Origin: Bacillota bacterium
GTDB lineage: Bacteria > Bacillota > Clostridia > Lachnospirales > Lachnospiraceae
Assembly: GCA_023663285.1 (NCBI GenBank)
Contig: JAMPHT010000007.1
Coordinates: 23,432 to 87,431 of the forward strand
Direction of reading: 5' to 3'
Length of the DNA stretch: 64,000 nucleotides
Below, one piece after another: positions 45,568 through 54,955 of this stretch. Each line of letters starts with the position of its first letter. Within the stretch, counting starts at the first letter, position 1. The translations under genes and the position numbers were made by a program. Under the pieces are notes generated by a model. That model did no database searches. It saw nothing but the letters and a program-made list of their open reading frames with translations, and was not told the origin of the DNA.

Positions 45568-46209
45568 TTATTCATTGATATCCAGATTTTTTCCCCTGAG
45601 GCCAAGGAAGCTGCCCTCCCCCAGACCGCCCTCCTCATGTCCGATCAGCCACTTATTCACAGCCGCGATCAGGCAGTCCTCATTGTCCGTGGTGACGCCC
45701 GACGCCTTCGGATGGGACGCCTTCAGCGGATAATTGGTGCCCTTCGGCAGCACGATCGCCACCTGGAAGCCCTTCCCCTCCACACTGCAGGGCGCATAAT
45801 GCAGGGTAGTGGCATAAAGCTCCACCGCCGTCCCCTCCGGGATCAGAAACGCCTCCATCCTCGACGTATCATAGGTGTGATCCGCCTCCACATCCTGTAA
45901 GCTTCCCAGAATCAGGATCGCATCCGTAGCTGCAACATTGACCTCCGAATCCCTGTGATATTCCACGGCATTCAGCTTCGTGTTGTGGCCGTTGCAGTAA
46001 CCGATCTGAACAGGCATCTCCCCGTATACCGCGGCGGACAGCTCCTGCATCACAGGCAGCGCTTCCAGCTCAGGAATGCCGGGCTCATAGACCACCCCTT
46101 CCGGAACAGGGGTCCTTTTCATGGCAGAGACAAGCTCTGTAAAGTCAACGTTTGTAATGATCCTGCCATACTTGCGAAAGCCGGGATCTGTAATGGGTAA
46201 TATGTTCAT
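45568..46209 (-). CDS. DUF4867-family protein
   Basis: 213 residues of a cupin-like pattern: NAVEYHRDSEVNVAA and LYATTLHYAPCSV carry His and Glu that could bind metal. I recognise it as DUF4867, found in Firmicute sugar operons. It lies between the xylulokinase and isomerase genes, so a role on the same sugar, for example as an epimerase or lyase, is an inference. Confidence 0.8.
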   Translation of the reverse strand: MNILPITDPGFRKYGRIITNVDFTELVSAMKRTPVPEGVVYEPGIPELEALPVMQELSAAVYGEMPVQIGYCNGHNTKLNAVEYHRDSEVNVAATDAILILGSLQDVEADHTYDTSRMEAFLIPEGTAVELYATTLHYAPCSVEGKGFQVAIVLPKGTNYPLKASHPKASGVTTDNEDCLIAAVNKWLIGHEEGGLGEGSFLGLRGKNLDINE

Positions 46210-46236
46210 GATATTCTCCTTCCTGGACCTCCCGGT

Positions 46237-47706
46237 CTATTTCATGGCCTCGAACAGGGGCCTGCACGCCGGGTAGATCTTCTTGAACTGAGCATAACGG
46301 GCCTCATACTTTGCCGCCAGATCCGGGTCAGGCTCCACGGTATCCACGATCCTGACCACCTTTGCCGCGATCTCTTCCACGCTTTTGTACTCCCCGCAGG
46401 CCACCGCCGCCAGCATGGCGCCGCCCATGGCGGGACCCTCCTCGCTCTCTATCACGTCCACCTTCAGGTTCAGCACATTAGCGATGATCTTCCGCCACAG
46501 GGGGCTCTTCGCTCCTCCGCCGCAGATCTTCGTCCGTTTGATGTCAATTCCCAGGCTCTTTGCAACCTCCAGGGAATCCCGCAGGGCAAATGCCACTCCC
46601 TCCAGCACCGCCTGGGTCATGTCCGCTCTGGCAGTGTCCATGGTCATGCCGATAAACACGCCGCGGGCATTTGGGTCGTTATGGGGTGAACGCTCCCCCA
46701 TCAGATAGGGCAGGTAATAGACATGGTTCTCTCCCAGCTTCTCTATCTTTGCCTGCTCCCCGGCGTAATCCGCAGTGCCGATGATCTCATCCATCCACCA
46801 CTTGTTACAGCTGGCGGCGCTGAGCATACAGCCCATCAGGTGATAGCTGCCGTCCGCATGGGCAAAGGAGTGCAGCGCGTTGAACTTATCCACGCCGAAT
46901 TTCCCGGAGGAAATAAAGATGGTTCCGCTGGTGCCCAGGGAGATGTTGCACATATTGTCTCCCACGGTCCCCGTTCCCACTGCCGCCGCCGCATTGTCCC
47001 CGGCTCCCGCCGCCACCTTTACGGATGCTGACAGGCCCAGCTTATCCGCAATCTCAGGAAGCAGGGTCCCCACCGGCTCATAGCTCTCATAGCAGGCGGC
47101 AAGCTTATCTGTACTGACGCCGCAGATCTCACACATCTCCTGAGACCACCTGCGGTTCTTCACGTCAAACAGCAGCATCCCCGAAGCGTCCGACACGTCG
47201 GTGCAATGCACTCCCGTAAGCTTATAGGCGATGTAATCCTTGGGCAGCATGATCTTTGCGATCCTGGCAAAATTCTCAGGCTCCTTATTTTTCACCCACA
47301 GAAGCTTCGGCGCGGTAAATCCCGCAAAGGCAATATTGGCGGTGTACTCCGACAGCTTCTCCCTGCCGATCACATTGTTCAGGTAGTCCGTCTCCTCCGC
47401 GGTGCGCCCGTCGTTCCAGAGAATGGCGGGGCGGATCACATTGTCCTCCTTATCCAGAATAACCAGTCCGTGCATCTGTCCCCCAAAGCTGATGCCTGCC
47501 ACCTGGGAGCTGTCCGCATCCCGAAGCAGTTCCTTTATTCCCTCCATTGTCTGGGCATACCAGTCCTCCGGCCTCTGCTCCGACCAGCCCGGATGGGGGA
47601 AATATAAAGGATATTCCCTGGAAACCACGTTTACGATCTCCCCCCGGCTGTCCATCAGCAGCAGCTTTACCGCCGACGTTCCCAAATCGATCCCTATGTA
47701 CAGCAT
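46237..47706 (-). CDS. xylB: Xylulokinase, FGGY family
   Basis: 489 residues. The N-terminal phosphate-binding loop GIDLGTSAVKLLLMD, the substrate region GISFGGQMHGLV with catalytic Asp in ILWNDGRT, and CGGGAKSPLWRKI identify an FGGY carbohydrate kinase closest to xylulokinase. It phosphorylates a ketopentose such as D-xylulose. The ATG at 47706 has GGAGG six bases upstream (the ATG at 47709 is too close). It heads the operon, with a promoter at 47744-47772. Confidence 0.92.
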   Translation of the reverse strand: MLYIGIDLGTSAVKLLLMDSRGEIVNVVSREYPLYFPHPGWSEQRPEDWYAQTMEGIKELLRDADSSQVAGISFGGQMHGLVILDKEDNVIRPAILWNDGRTAEETDYLNNVIGREKLSEYTANIAFAGFTAPKLLWVKNKEPENFARIAKIMLPKDYIAYKLTGVHCTDVSDASGMLLFDVKNRRWSQEMCEICGVSTDKLAACYESYEPVGTLLPEIADKLGLSASVKVAAGAGDNAAAAVGTGTVGDNMCNISLGTSGTIFISSGKFGVDKFNALHSFAHADGSYHLMGCMLSAASCNKWWMDEIIGTADYAGEQAKIEKLGENHVYYLPYLMGERSPHNDPNARGVFIGMTMDTARADMTQAVLEGVAFALRDSLEVAKSLGIDIKRTKICGGGAKSPLWRKIIANVLNLKVDVIESEEGPAMGGAMLAAVACGEYKSVEEIAAKVVRIVDTVEPDPDLAAKYEARYAQFKKIYPACRPLFEAMK

Positions 47707-47743
47707 CATGACCCTCCCGTTTTTTATTTCTCTCTTACTATTC

Positions 47744-47772
47744 ATGATACCTGCTGCGAGGGAAAAAATCAA
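47744..47772 (-). promoter_or_regulatory. Promoter of the xylB operon
   Basis: On the minus strand TTGATT (47767-47772), 17 bases, TATCAT (47744-47749). It lies just downstream of the LytTR gene. Confidence 0.6.
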
Positions 47773-47809
47773 GCCGTATCTTTCTTTTGTCTGAACTGCC
47801 GTACCCTCC

Positions 47810-48559
47810 TCACTCACTTTCTCTGCAATAATAACTGAAGTACTGTTCCCTTAAGCCCTTATAGGTACCTCTCGGCAGGTAGATCTTCATCCCGTTATCC
47901 ATATGGATCTCCTTTGCATCCAGACTGGCGATATATCCCAGGTTTACGATAAAGGCGACCCCCACCCGCACGAACTCCTGATACCGGGAGAGCTGGTCAT
48001 AAAGCTCCGTCATGGTCATCCGCAGAATACACCGCCTGCCGTCTGCAAGATACAGGCATTGTGTTTTTCCCTGTGCCTCGCAGTATATAATGTCGTTTAA
48101 AGGCACCCGCACAATTTTTCCCTCTATCTTCAGCAGGATATATTTCTTCCGTTCCTCCCCGATATCCTGCAATATGCCGTCCAGCACCGAGAACAATCTG
48201 CTTTCCTCTACCGGCTTCACTATATATTGCAGCGCGTCCACGTCATAGGCCTCCAGAGCGTGCTCCCTGGAGGTAGTGAGGAATACCAGCTTCCCTTTAT
48301 AGTTCATATCCCGAAGGGCTCTCGCCGCTTCTACTCCCGCCGGACGGGGCGCCCTTTTTTCATCCGGCAGATAAATATCCATGAACACCAGATCCGGCAT
48401 ATAATTTTTTTCTCTGACCGGACAGAGCAGCTCGTCCGCATTTTCAAAACACCGGATGGAAAATTCCAGGCCCGGATGCTTTTGCTCATACTCAGCCAGC
48501 AGCCTCTCCGTTTTCTCCAGTTCCGCCGGCTCGTCGTCGCAGAGCGCTATCAGATACAT
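47810..48559 (-). CDS. LytTR-family response regulator (AgrA-like)
   Basis: 249 residues: a receiver domain with LCDDEP and the phospho-acceptor Asp in FMDIYLPD (near residue 61), Lys in IVKPVE, then a LytTR DNA-binding domain (about 140-245; VPLNDIIYCEAQGK). LytTR proteins bind direct repeats spaced about two helical turns apart. It starts 23 bases after the GHKL kinase gene. The CCGGATATT repeats upstream of that kinase are candidate self-regulation sites. Confidence 0.93.
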   Translation of the reverse strand: MYLIALCDDEPAELEKTERLLAEYEQKHPGLEFSIRCFENADELLCPVREKNYMPDLVFMDIYLPDEKRAPRPAGVEAARALRDMNYKGKLVFLTTSREHALEAYDVDALQYIVKPVEESRLFSVLDGILQDIGEERKKYILLKIEGKIVRVPLNDIIYCEAQGKTQCLYLADGRRCILRMTMTELYDQLSRYQEFVRVGVAFIVNLGYIASLDAKEIHMDNGMKIYLPRGTYKGLREQYFSYYCRESE

Positions 48560-48582
48560 AAGCCTTCTTCTCCCTTCCCCGG

Positions 48583-49896
48583 TTACAGATCTGACGGAAT
48601 GTTCATGAGTAATCTGAAAACAAACACTCCGTTATCGTTTTTAAAATCATATTCCCCGTCATACTTTTCCGCTGTCTTGATAATGCTTGAGACGCCGATG
48701 CCGCCGGTGAACTCCGCCCTGGGCTGTCCGTTTTTCAATTCGGTCTCCATTCGACAGGTATTGCTGCAGGAAATGATCAGCTTATTTCTTCTCCGTTTTA
48801 TCATCAGGTGGATAAAGCATTCTCTCTCCCCGGAATGCTTCTTTGCTTCCACGCAGGCGTAGATCGCATTTTCATAGGCATTTGCAAGAATGGCCACCAG
48901 GTCGATATTCGGTATCGCCAGATCCCTGCCGATCTCAACATCAAGCCTGACTTTGATCTGCTCTTTCCCGGCCTTTTCGGTATACGCCGAAAGGATATTG
49001 TTGACCGCAGTGTTGGCGCATATCGCCTCAGGTATACTCCGATCCGTCTCTCTGTCATATTCCTTCAGATACTCCAGCAGTTCTTCCCTCTGCCCCCTGC
49101 GGGCATATTCCGCTATGACTGCATTGTGATGCCTTATGTCATGGCGAAGTCTCCTGCCCGATTCCACGGACTCTTCCAGGATCTCCATCTGGCGTTCCAG
49201 AAGCCTGTGGTTCATCTGTATCAGCTGATTTTCCCTCTCATATTCTTTTTCCAGGCCGATATGCAGATAAAGCCGGAACACAACCAGCTGCAGGGCGCCC
49301 GTCAGCACAAAGTTCACAACGATCTGATAAATACGGAAGGGCGTCGCTTCTTTGATATTTGCATTTAAGATAAAACCGATCCCCAGAAGAATGCAGATGA
49401 TCATGGCGGCAACGCTGAACTTGTCTACCTCCTTCTCCACATAATCGCCAAAGCCCTTCATGGAGCTTTTCAGCTTTTTTTCCATAAAAAGGACCATAAC
49501 CAGGATCAACAGGATGCGTGTGATAATGTCCGCCCATACATTTCTGTCAAAAAAGATGATGGAAACCTCCAGTCCGCACACCAGAAAAACCGCCAGCAGA
49601 TAAAAGGTCAGCGCAAGCTTATAAATGCACAGACAGACCGAATCCCTGCTCATGAACAGGGCAAATACCGCAAAACACATATACATGGCAAACGCTACGA
49701 TCCGCACGCAGCTTTCCCAGTCCGCCACATACCAGATGCAGGCTGCAGTGAGCAAAACCGCACTGAAGCACCCGTAACAGATGATCGTCTTTTTCCTGTC
49801 AAACCGCGACTCGCTCATGCCGGAAAACAACAGGATCACTCCCGCAAGACTTATGGCAAACCGCAGAAATGCTATTATGACAGAACCACCCAGCAT
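48583..49896 (-). CDS. GHKL-type membrane sensor histidine kinase (AgrC-like)
   Basis: 437 residues with six or seven membrane helices (to about residue 215), then a cytosolic part with RLRHDIRHHNAV carrying the phospho-acceptor His near 248, and a GHKL ATPase domain (NAYENAIYA, GIGVSSI). The pattern fits AgrC-like peptide sensors, but no agrB/agrD-type peptide gene is beside it. The ATG at 49896 has AGGAG six bases upstream. Confidence 0.92.
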   Translation of the reverse strand: MLGGSVIIAFLRFAISLAGVILLFSGMSESRFDRKKTIICYGCFSAVLLTAACIWYVADWESCVRIVAFAMYMCFAVFALFMSRDSVCLCIYKLALTFYLLAVFLVCGLEVSIIFFDRNVWADIITRILLILVMVLFMEKKLKSSMKGFGDYVEKEVDKFSVAAMIICILLGIGFILNANIKEATPFRIYQIVVNFVLTGALQLVVFRLYLHIGLEKEYERENQLIQMNHRLLERQMEILEESVESGRRLRHDIRHHNAVIAEYARRGQREELLEYLKEYDRETDRSIPEAICANTAVNNILSAYTEKAGKEQIKVRLDVEIGRDLAIPNIDLVAILANAYENAIYACVEAKKHSGERECFIHLMIKRRRNKLIISCSNTCRMETELKNGQPRAEFTGGIGVSSIIKTAEKYDGEYDFKNDNGVFVFRLLMNIPSDL

Positions 49897-49920
49897 ACCA
49901 TGCTCCTTTCCTGTGTACAC

Positions 49921-49983
49921 CCGGATATTCGATTTATCCGGATATTTGATCTATCCGGATATTCAATATTTCATCCGGATATT
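49921..49983 (-). repeat. Four CCGGATATT direct repeats upstream of the GHKL kinase gene
   Basis: CCGGATATT occurs at 49921, 49938, 49955 and 49975 (starts), spacing 17, 17 and 20. The array lies 25-87 bases before the kinase ATG, between it and a possible promoter. Copies are nearly identical while the spacers vary, as for protein binding sites. Confidence 0.75.
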
Positions 49984-50197
49984 TATAATACTTTGTCATA
50001 CTCTGCGCGTACTCTCTATCAGAATATCTCATAATTATACATGAGTTTCCCGCCAGGCACGCTTTGCGTCTTTCAGGGTATGATTTGCAGCTTTTACGGC
50101 ATCGTTTGCAACAGCTCCTGCTGGAAAGCCGCGCTCCGATTTGCTATAATAGTCTCGTTATGATGAGCCTGATATCAAACAAATGAGAGGTGCAGCA
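49984..50197. other. Divergent control region between kinase and PP2C genes
   Basis: Holds an inverted repeat ACGC-AAA-GCGT near 50061-50071, a TATAAT-like box inside a CTCAT/ATGAG inverted repeat on the minus strand (about 50027-50044), and the PP2C promoter at 50142-50150. No gene seen. Confidence 0.4.
50142..50150 (+). promoter_or_regulatory. Extended -10 promoter of the PP2C gene
   Basis: TGCTATAAT is a consensus extended -10 (TATAAT at 50145-50150). The -35 is weak. Transcription would start near 50157. Confidence 0.55.
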
Positions 50198-51619
50198 TTG
50201 AAACAGAAGAAGAAAATTCAAAACAACAATGCCAATACCCAGCTGGAGCTGCGGGTCATTCTTGAAAACGAGACGGAGGCCAACCGATATGCGGCAAAAT
50301 GCCTGGCGGTCTGCGCAGGCGTTGGCGCACTGGCCTGGCTATTTAACCTGGTGGGCATTTTCATTGTTCCGGCGGCGATCATGAATACCGCCATGCCCCT
50401 TCTGATCCTGTTCTTTTTACTGCCGGCTCTGCTCTGTAAGCTGACCGGCGGAAAGCCCTCCTGGCTGAAATACGTTTTTTTGCTCTGCGGCACCGTGGGT
50501 ATTTTTATCTTATCCAGCGCCATGCCCAAACACGGAGTTCTGGCGTGGGCTCTGCCCCTTCTGCTGAGCTGCCATTACTATTCCAAAAAGCTGACGCAAA
50601 TGACCCTTGCCGCGTCCTGGCTCCTTTTTTCGGCGTCCATTTATATCGCCCTGTATTTCGGCGAGGGCGACCTGAATATGCTGCTGGACCCCTATGATTA
50701 TAACGCCACTGTCCCTACCGGGGAATTGCTGTACAATTCCACCCTGTTCTTTGTGGTGCCCAGGGCTCTGATCCTGCTGGGACTCTCTTCCATATGCACT
50801 ACCATAGCCGGACGGACCCGCCGCCTTTTGGAAAAGCAGATTCGGGACAGCGAGGAACGCCAGCGCATTTCCACGGAGCTGGATGTGGCGACCCATATTC
50901 AGGCGGATATGCTGCCCCGTATTTTCCCTGCCTTTCCGGATCGTCCGGAATTTGATATCTACGCCACCATGAACCCCGCCAAAGAGGTGGGCGGCGATTT
51001 CTATGATTTCTTTATGGTAGACGAGACCCATCTTGCCATCGTGATGGCCGACGTATCGGGAAAGGGCGTTCCCGCCGCCCTCTTTATGGTGATCGGCAAG
51101 ACGTTGATCAAAGACCACACAAAGCCGGGTATTGACTTGGGCGACGTATTTTCAGAAGTAAACAATCTGCTGTGCGAATCCAACAGTGAAGGACTGTTTA
51201 TCACTGCCTTTGAGGGTGTGCTTGACCTGGTGACGGGAGAATTCTGCTTTGTCAACGCAGGACATGAAATGCCTTTTATCGCAAAGGCAGGCGGGGTCTA
51301 TGAGCCCCACAGGCTGCGCCCCGGATTTGTGCTGGCAGGTATGGAAAACATGAAATACCAAAGCGGCCGGATACAGCTTTCCCCCGGAGACAGGATCTTC
51401 CAATATACCGACGGCGTGACGGAGGCCACCAATGAGGCCCATGAGCTGTACGGCATACAGCGGCTTACCGATGTCCTTGCGCAAAATACCGATAAACCGC
51501 CTGCAGAGCTTCTTCCTGCCGTAAAAGCGGATATTGATTCCTTTACAGGAAACGCTTCCCAGTTCGACGACATCACCATGCTCTGTGTGGAATATGTAAA
51601 GGCAATGACCGGAGATTAA
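50198..51619 (+). CDS. Membrane PP2C/SpoIIE-type serine phosphatase
   Basis: 473 residues: about six membrane helices (to about 210), a short coiled linker, then a SpoIIE-like PP2C domain (KEVGGDFYDFF, MADVSGKGVPAALFM, QYTDGVTEATN, FDDITMLCV) with the metal-binding aspartates present. It should dephosphorylate a STAS anti-anti-sigma protein, probably the one at 54956-55261. I chose the TTG at 50198 because GAGG sits about eight bases upstream; the ATG at 50183 in the same frame has no ribosome site. It meets the response-regulator gene tail to tail with a four-base overlap. Confidence 0.92.
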   Translation: MKQKKKIQNNNANTQLELRVILENETEANRYAAKCLAVCAGVGALAWLFNLVGIFIVPAAIMNTAMPLLILFFLLPALLCKLTGGKPSWLKYVFLLCGTVGIFILSSAMPKHGVLAWALPLLLSCHYYSKKLTQMTLAASWLLFSASIYIALYFGEGDLNMLLDPYDYNATVPTGELLYNSTLFFVVPRALILLGLSSICTTIAGRTRRLLEKQIRDSEERQRISTELDVATHIQADMLPRIFPAFPDRPEFDIYATMNPAKEVGGDFYDFFMVDETHLAIVMADVSGKGVPAALFMVIGKTLIKDHTKPGIDLGDVFSEVNNLLCESNSEGLFITAFEGVLDLVTGEFCFVNAGHEMPFIAKAGGVYEPHRLRPGFVLAGMENMKYQSGRIQLSPGDRIFQYTDGVTEATNEAHELYGIQRLTDVLAQNTDKPPAELLPAVKADIDSFTGNASQFDDITMLCVEYVKAMTGD

Positions 51620-52029
51620 ATATTACTCCAGTCCAGGCGGTCCTTTTCTGCCCCCGCGTTCAACTGTGTCCGCACCTTATCCATCAGGATATCCGCGTCG
51701 ATGGGCTTCACCACATAATCCTTGGCACCGCCCGCCATGGCCTTTATCACATGGTTCTTGTCGTTGTTCGACGTGAGAAAGATAACGGGGACAGCCGCCA
51801 GGTGTTCATTTTCCCTGATCGCCTTCAGCATCTCATAGCCGTTGATCTCCGGCATATCAATGTCCAGAATGATCAGGTCCGGCGTTTTTTCCTTTAAAAA
51901 CTTCAGCGCCCGCATACCGCCGGAAAATGCGTGTACATCATATTTTTCACCCAATACCTTCTGCAGCATTTTTAATACGATGCCGCTGTCGTCCACTGCC
52001 ACGATCTTTTTCTTTTCTCCAAACATCAT
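51616..52029 (-). CDS. Stand-alone response regulator
   Basis: 137 residues, only a receiver domain: VAVDDSG, the phospho-acceptor Asp in LIILDIDMPEING, Thr in FLTSN and Lys in VVKPID. It probably relays signals within the partner-switching cluster. GAGG is five bases before the ATG at 52029. Confidence 0.93.
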   Translation of the reverse strand: MMFGEKKKIVAVDDSGIVLKMLQKVLGEKYDVHAFSGGMRALKFLKEKTPDLIILDIDMPEINGYEMLKAIRENEHLAAVPVIFLTSNNDKNHVIKAMAGGAKDYVVKPIDADILMDKVRTQLNAGAEKDRLDWSNI

Positions 52030-52121
52030 TTTATCCTCATTTCTGCGCTGTCTTTTTATAGGATACAGACCTCCGCCCCAGCGCCGGCTCAAAAGCCTGC
52101 CATGAACGCCTCCCCGCGCCG

Positions 52122-54392
52122 TTATTCCCTTAACAGCCGGATCGCCTTGTCCTCGTCAAATTCATCCTCCAAAGCGCTCAGCACATCCCTGATGCGCTCA
52201 TACATTTCCTGTTCCAGCCCACAGCCGATCCACTCCTTTAACTGTTCCACCGCCTGCCGGGTCTCAAAGTCATCCAGAAGGGCGGCAACCCTCTCCAGAT
52301 CATCACGGGACAACTGCAGCAGTTCTTCTCCTTCTTCCCGTACCGCCTCATAGTTATCGCCGCTTTCCCCGCCGCAGCTTTCACAGTAAGCCTGAAAGCC
52401 TTCCAGGGTCCTATCCCAGACCCCAAGCAGATCCTCCCAATGGGACGCCACATAATCCCCATCCTGCGCCTTGCTGCGCAACTCATGCTCATATGCCATA
52501 TCCGCAAGGGCATCCGCCCCAAGGGTCCTGGCATTTCCCTTTAAGCCATGCACCAGAATGGCATAGTCCGCCATATTCTGTGCAGAGATGAACTGCTGCA
52601 TGATCTGCTGCTTTTCCCGCTCCTTTAAGAACATCCGCACCAGTTCCAGATACATCCCGGTATCCCCCTTGGCGTGGGACAGACCGTTTGCAATGGAGAT
52701 CCCATATGCAAAAAAGGCTTCTTTCTCCACGGCTGCCTCATCCTGCTTCTCCTCCCGCAGGACGGCTTCCTTTCTCTGTATCAGATTCCGGGGAAGGTAC
52801 ATCGCCACAGTCTGCTCCAGCAGATCCCCGTCAACAGGCTTTGTGAGAAAATCCGCAAACCCCTCCTGCAAATAGGCTTCCCTGGCGCCGGACAGAGCGT
52901 TTGCCGTCAGCACGATGACCGGCGTGTCCTCGTTGGGGAAATCGGAAAGCCTGCGAAGCGCATGAAGCGTTTCTATGCCATCCATCTCCGGCATCATATG
53001 ATCCATGAAAATAATGTGGAAATGCTCTTTTTTCACAAGCTCCAGACACTGCTTCCCTGAATCCGCCGTGGTGATCTTCATCTTCGTCCGCTTCAGCAGA
53101 GCCTGGAATACCTTCCGGTTCATGTCGTTATCATCCACTACCAGGACGCTTGCCTCCGGTGCTTCAAAGATCTGCTGCTTTTTGAGATAATTCTGCTCCT
53201 GCCTGCCTTTTATCTCCGTGAAGCTGCCTGTAGGGTCGCCGCACACCACCTTCTGGGGGATCGTGACCGTAAAGGTAGAGCCTTTTCCGTATTCGCTCTC
53301 CACCTTCATATCTCCGTCCATCAGCTTCAGCAGCGACATGGTGATATTCATTCCCAGGCCCGTCCCCTCGATATTGCGGTTCTTTTCCTCGTCAAGGCGC
53401 TGAAAGCTTTCAAAGAGTTTTCCCATATCCTCCTCTTTGATGCCCATGCCGGTATCCTGCACGGACAATATCAGGTCGATCTGCTCCTCTCCCGTTTTCT
53501 CATATGCCGCCCGCACCTCGACGCCGCCCTGGGGCGTATACTTGACAGCGTTTGTCAGCAGGTTGGTGACGATCTGCTTGATGCGCACATCATCCCCATG
53601 CAGGGTTTTCGGCATGGTCTCGTCCAATGAAAAGGAAAGGGTCAGCCCCTTTTCCTGGGCCCGCAAAAAGATGACGTTCCACAGATCTATCAGCAGATCC
53701 GCAAAGGCATAGTCCACCCTGACGATCTCCATCTTGCCGGATTCGATCTTTGACATATCCAGTATGTCGTTTATCAGAAATAAAAGGGTCTTTCCGGAGC
53801 TTTGAATGTTGGCCGCGTAGGAAAGCAGCTGCTCGTCGGTACACTCTCTCAAAATCATTTCATTCATGCCCAGCACGGCGTTGATGGGCGTTCTGATCTC
53901 ATGGGACATATTGGAGAGGAAAAGACTTTTTGCCTCGTTTGCCCTGACCGCCTCGTCCTTGGCTTTCTCATATTCCTCGTTCAGCTTACGGATCCTGTCC
54001 AAAGCCTTCTGCGCGTCCCGCAGTTCGTTTAATTCCGTCACGTCGTCGATCACCACCACCACCGACTTTTCCCCCTCGTTATGGATATAGCTGGTGGTCA
54101 GGGAAAGATTTCTGTTCTCTCCGGCAAGAGTGTAATCCACAGGCATATTGCTTACCTTTTCTTTTTCATAAACGGTATCCAGGATCACCTCGGTAAAGGA
54201 ATCCGTTCCTTCTCTGGTCAGAAACACATTGGCAAAGGAATTGCCGATATCCTCCTGGGTGAGGCCCAGCATATGCTCCGCCGCCTGGTTCAGCATGGTA
54301 ATTTTGCCGTTCATGCTGATCACCATGACGCCCTCCAGCATATTGGTGACTATTTCCCGATATAAATCTCCATGGTTGTTCTGTTCCGACAT
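52122..54392 (-). CDS. Hybrid histidine kinase (PAS-HisKA-HATPase-REC-HPt)
   Basis: 756 residues, no membrane segment. PAS at about 10-115, a coiled linker, HisKA with SHEIRTP (His near 162), HATPase with GTGLGMNI, a receiver domain with FMDHMMPEMDG (Asp near 463), and an HPt domain with HGLKGNARTLGA (His near 614). This is a full internal phosphorelay; output could go to the stand-alone receiver encoded 92 bases downstream. The ATG at 54392 has AGGAG five bases upstream. Confidence 0.94.
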   Translation of the reverse strand: MSEQNNHGDLYREIVTNMLEGVMVISMNGKITMLNQAAEHMLGLTQEDIGNSFANVFLTREGTDSFTEVILDTVYEKEKVSNMPVDYTLAGENRNLSLTTSYIHNEGEKSVVVVIDDVTELNELRDAQKALDRIRKLNEEYEKAKDEAVRANEAKSLFLSNMSHEIRTPINAVLGMNEMILRECTDEQLLSYAANIQSSGKTLLFLINDILDMSKIESGKMEIVRVDYAFADLLIDLWNVIFLRAQEKGLTLSFSLDETMPKTLHGDDVRIKQIVTNLLTNAVKYTPQGGVEVRAAYEKTGEEQIDLILSVQDTGMGIKEEDMGKLFESFQRLDEEKNRNIEGTGLGMNITMSLLKLMDGDMKVESEYGKGSTFTVTIPQKVVCGDPTGSFTEIKGRQEQNYLKKQQIFEAPEASVLVVDDNDMNRKVFQALLKRTKMKITTADSGKQCLELVKKEHFHIIFMDHMMPEMDGIETLHALRRLSDFPNEDTPVIVLTANALSGAREAYLQEGFADFLTKPVDGDLLEQTVAMYLPRNLIQRKEAVLREEKQDEAAVEKEAFFAYGISIANGLSHAKGDTGMYLELVRMFLKEREKQQIMQQFISAQNMADYAILVHGLKGNARTLGADALADMAYEHELRSKAQDGDYVASHWEDLLGVWDRTLEGFQAYCESCGGESGDNYEAVREEGEELLQLSRDDLERVAALLDDFETRQAVEQLKEWIGCGLEQEMYERIRDVLSALEDEFDEDKAIRLLRE

Positions 54393-54532
54393 ATCTTCTC
54401 CTGACATATCCCCTTCCCCGTCATCCTGTGCCGGTAAATTGTCATGCGGCTGTTTACCGATTTATCCGGATGGCCCTGTCGCCGGCTATTTCCCGCTCCG
54501 GCTGTTTTCTGATTCCGTTTGTTTGCCGCTTT

Positions 54533-54940
54533 TTACAGATCCTTGCGTATCCTCAGGATGTTCTTGCCGTCCTTGTATTCGTAGGTGATCTCATTCATAT
54601 TTTTCTTTACAATGTAGATTCCCAATCCCCCCGGATCCCTGTCCCTGGCAGACAGCGTCACATCGGGATCTGCCTTTGCAAGGGGGTCATAAGGCACGCC
54701 CTGGTCAATAAAGGTGATCACCACAGACAGGGGCTCCTCCAGTACCTCCACCCGCACCGTGGCAGGCCCCACACCGGGATGATAGGCGTAGTGGACAATA
54801 TTGCTGAACAACTCATCAATGGCAATATCGATCTGCGCCTGCGCTTTCACCGGACAGTCCAGCTGCTTCAGCTGTTCATCCACAAATGCGGTGATGACAG
54901 GAATGCTCTCCAATGTTGCATCAACTGTTAATTCTTTCAT
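54533..54940 (-). CDS. Anti-sigma/serine kinase, RsbW-like
   Basis: 135 residues of a GHKL-type ATPase fold: IDIAIDELFSNIVHYAYH forms the N box and GGLGIYIVKKNM the glycine-rich box, as in RsbW/SpoIIAB. It should phosphorylate the STAS partner encoded just upstream and sequester a sigma factor or other target. No sigma factor gene is seen here. It starts 15 bases after the STAS gene. Confidence 0.9.
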   Translation of the reverse strand: MKELTVDATLESIPVITAFVDEQLKQLDCPVKAQAQIDIAIDELFSNIVHYAYHPGVGPATVRVEVLEEPLSVVITFIDQGVPYDPLAKADPDVTLSARDRDPGGLGIYIVKKNMNEITYEYKDGKNILRIRKDL

Positions 54941-54955
54941 ATCCCGCCTCCGTAT

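Noticed and set aside
49921-49983. CRISPR-like short repeats
   Set aside because: Units are only 9 bases with 8-11 base gaps and no cas genes; binding sites are a better reading.
50041-50075. GACGCAAAGC on the minus strand, like the core of a cyclic di-GMP-I riboswitch
   Set aside because: The other conserved parts (GGCAAACC arm, GAAA tetraloop stem, tetraloop receptor) are missing and the site lies upstream of the likely promoter. The ACGC-AAA-GCGT symmetry explains it.
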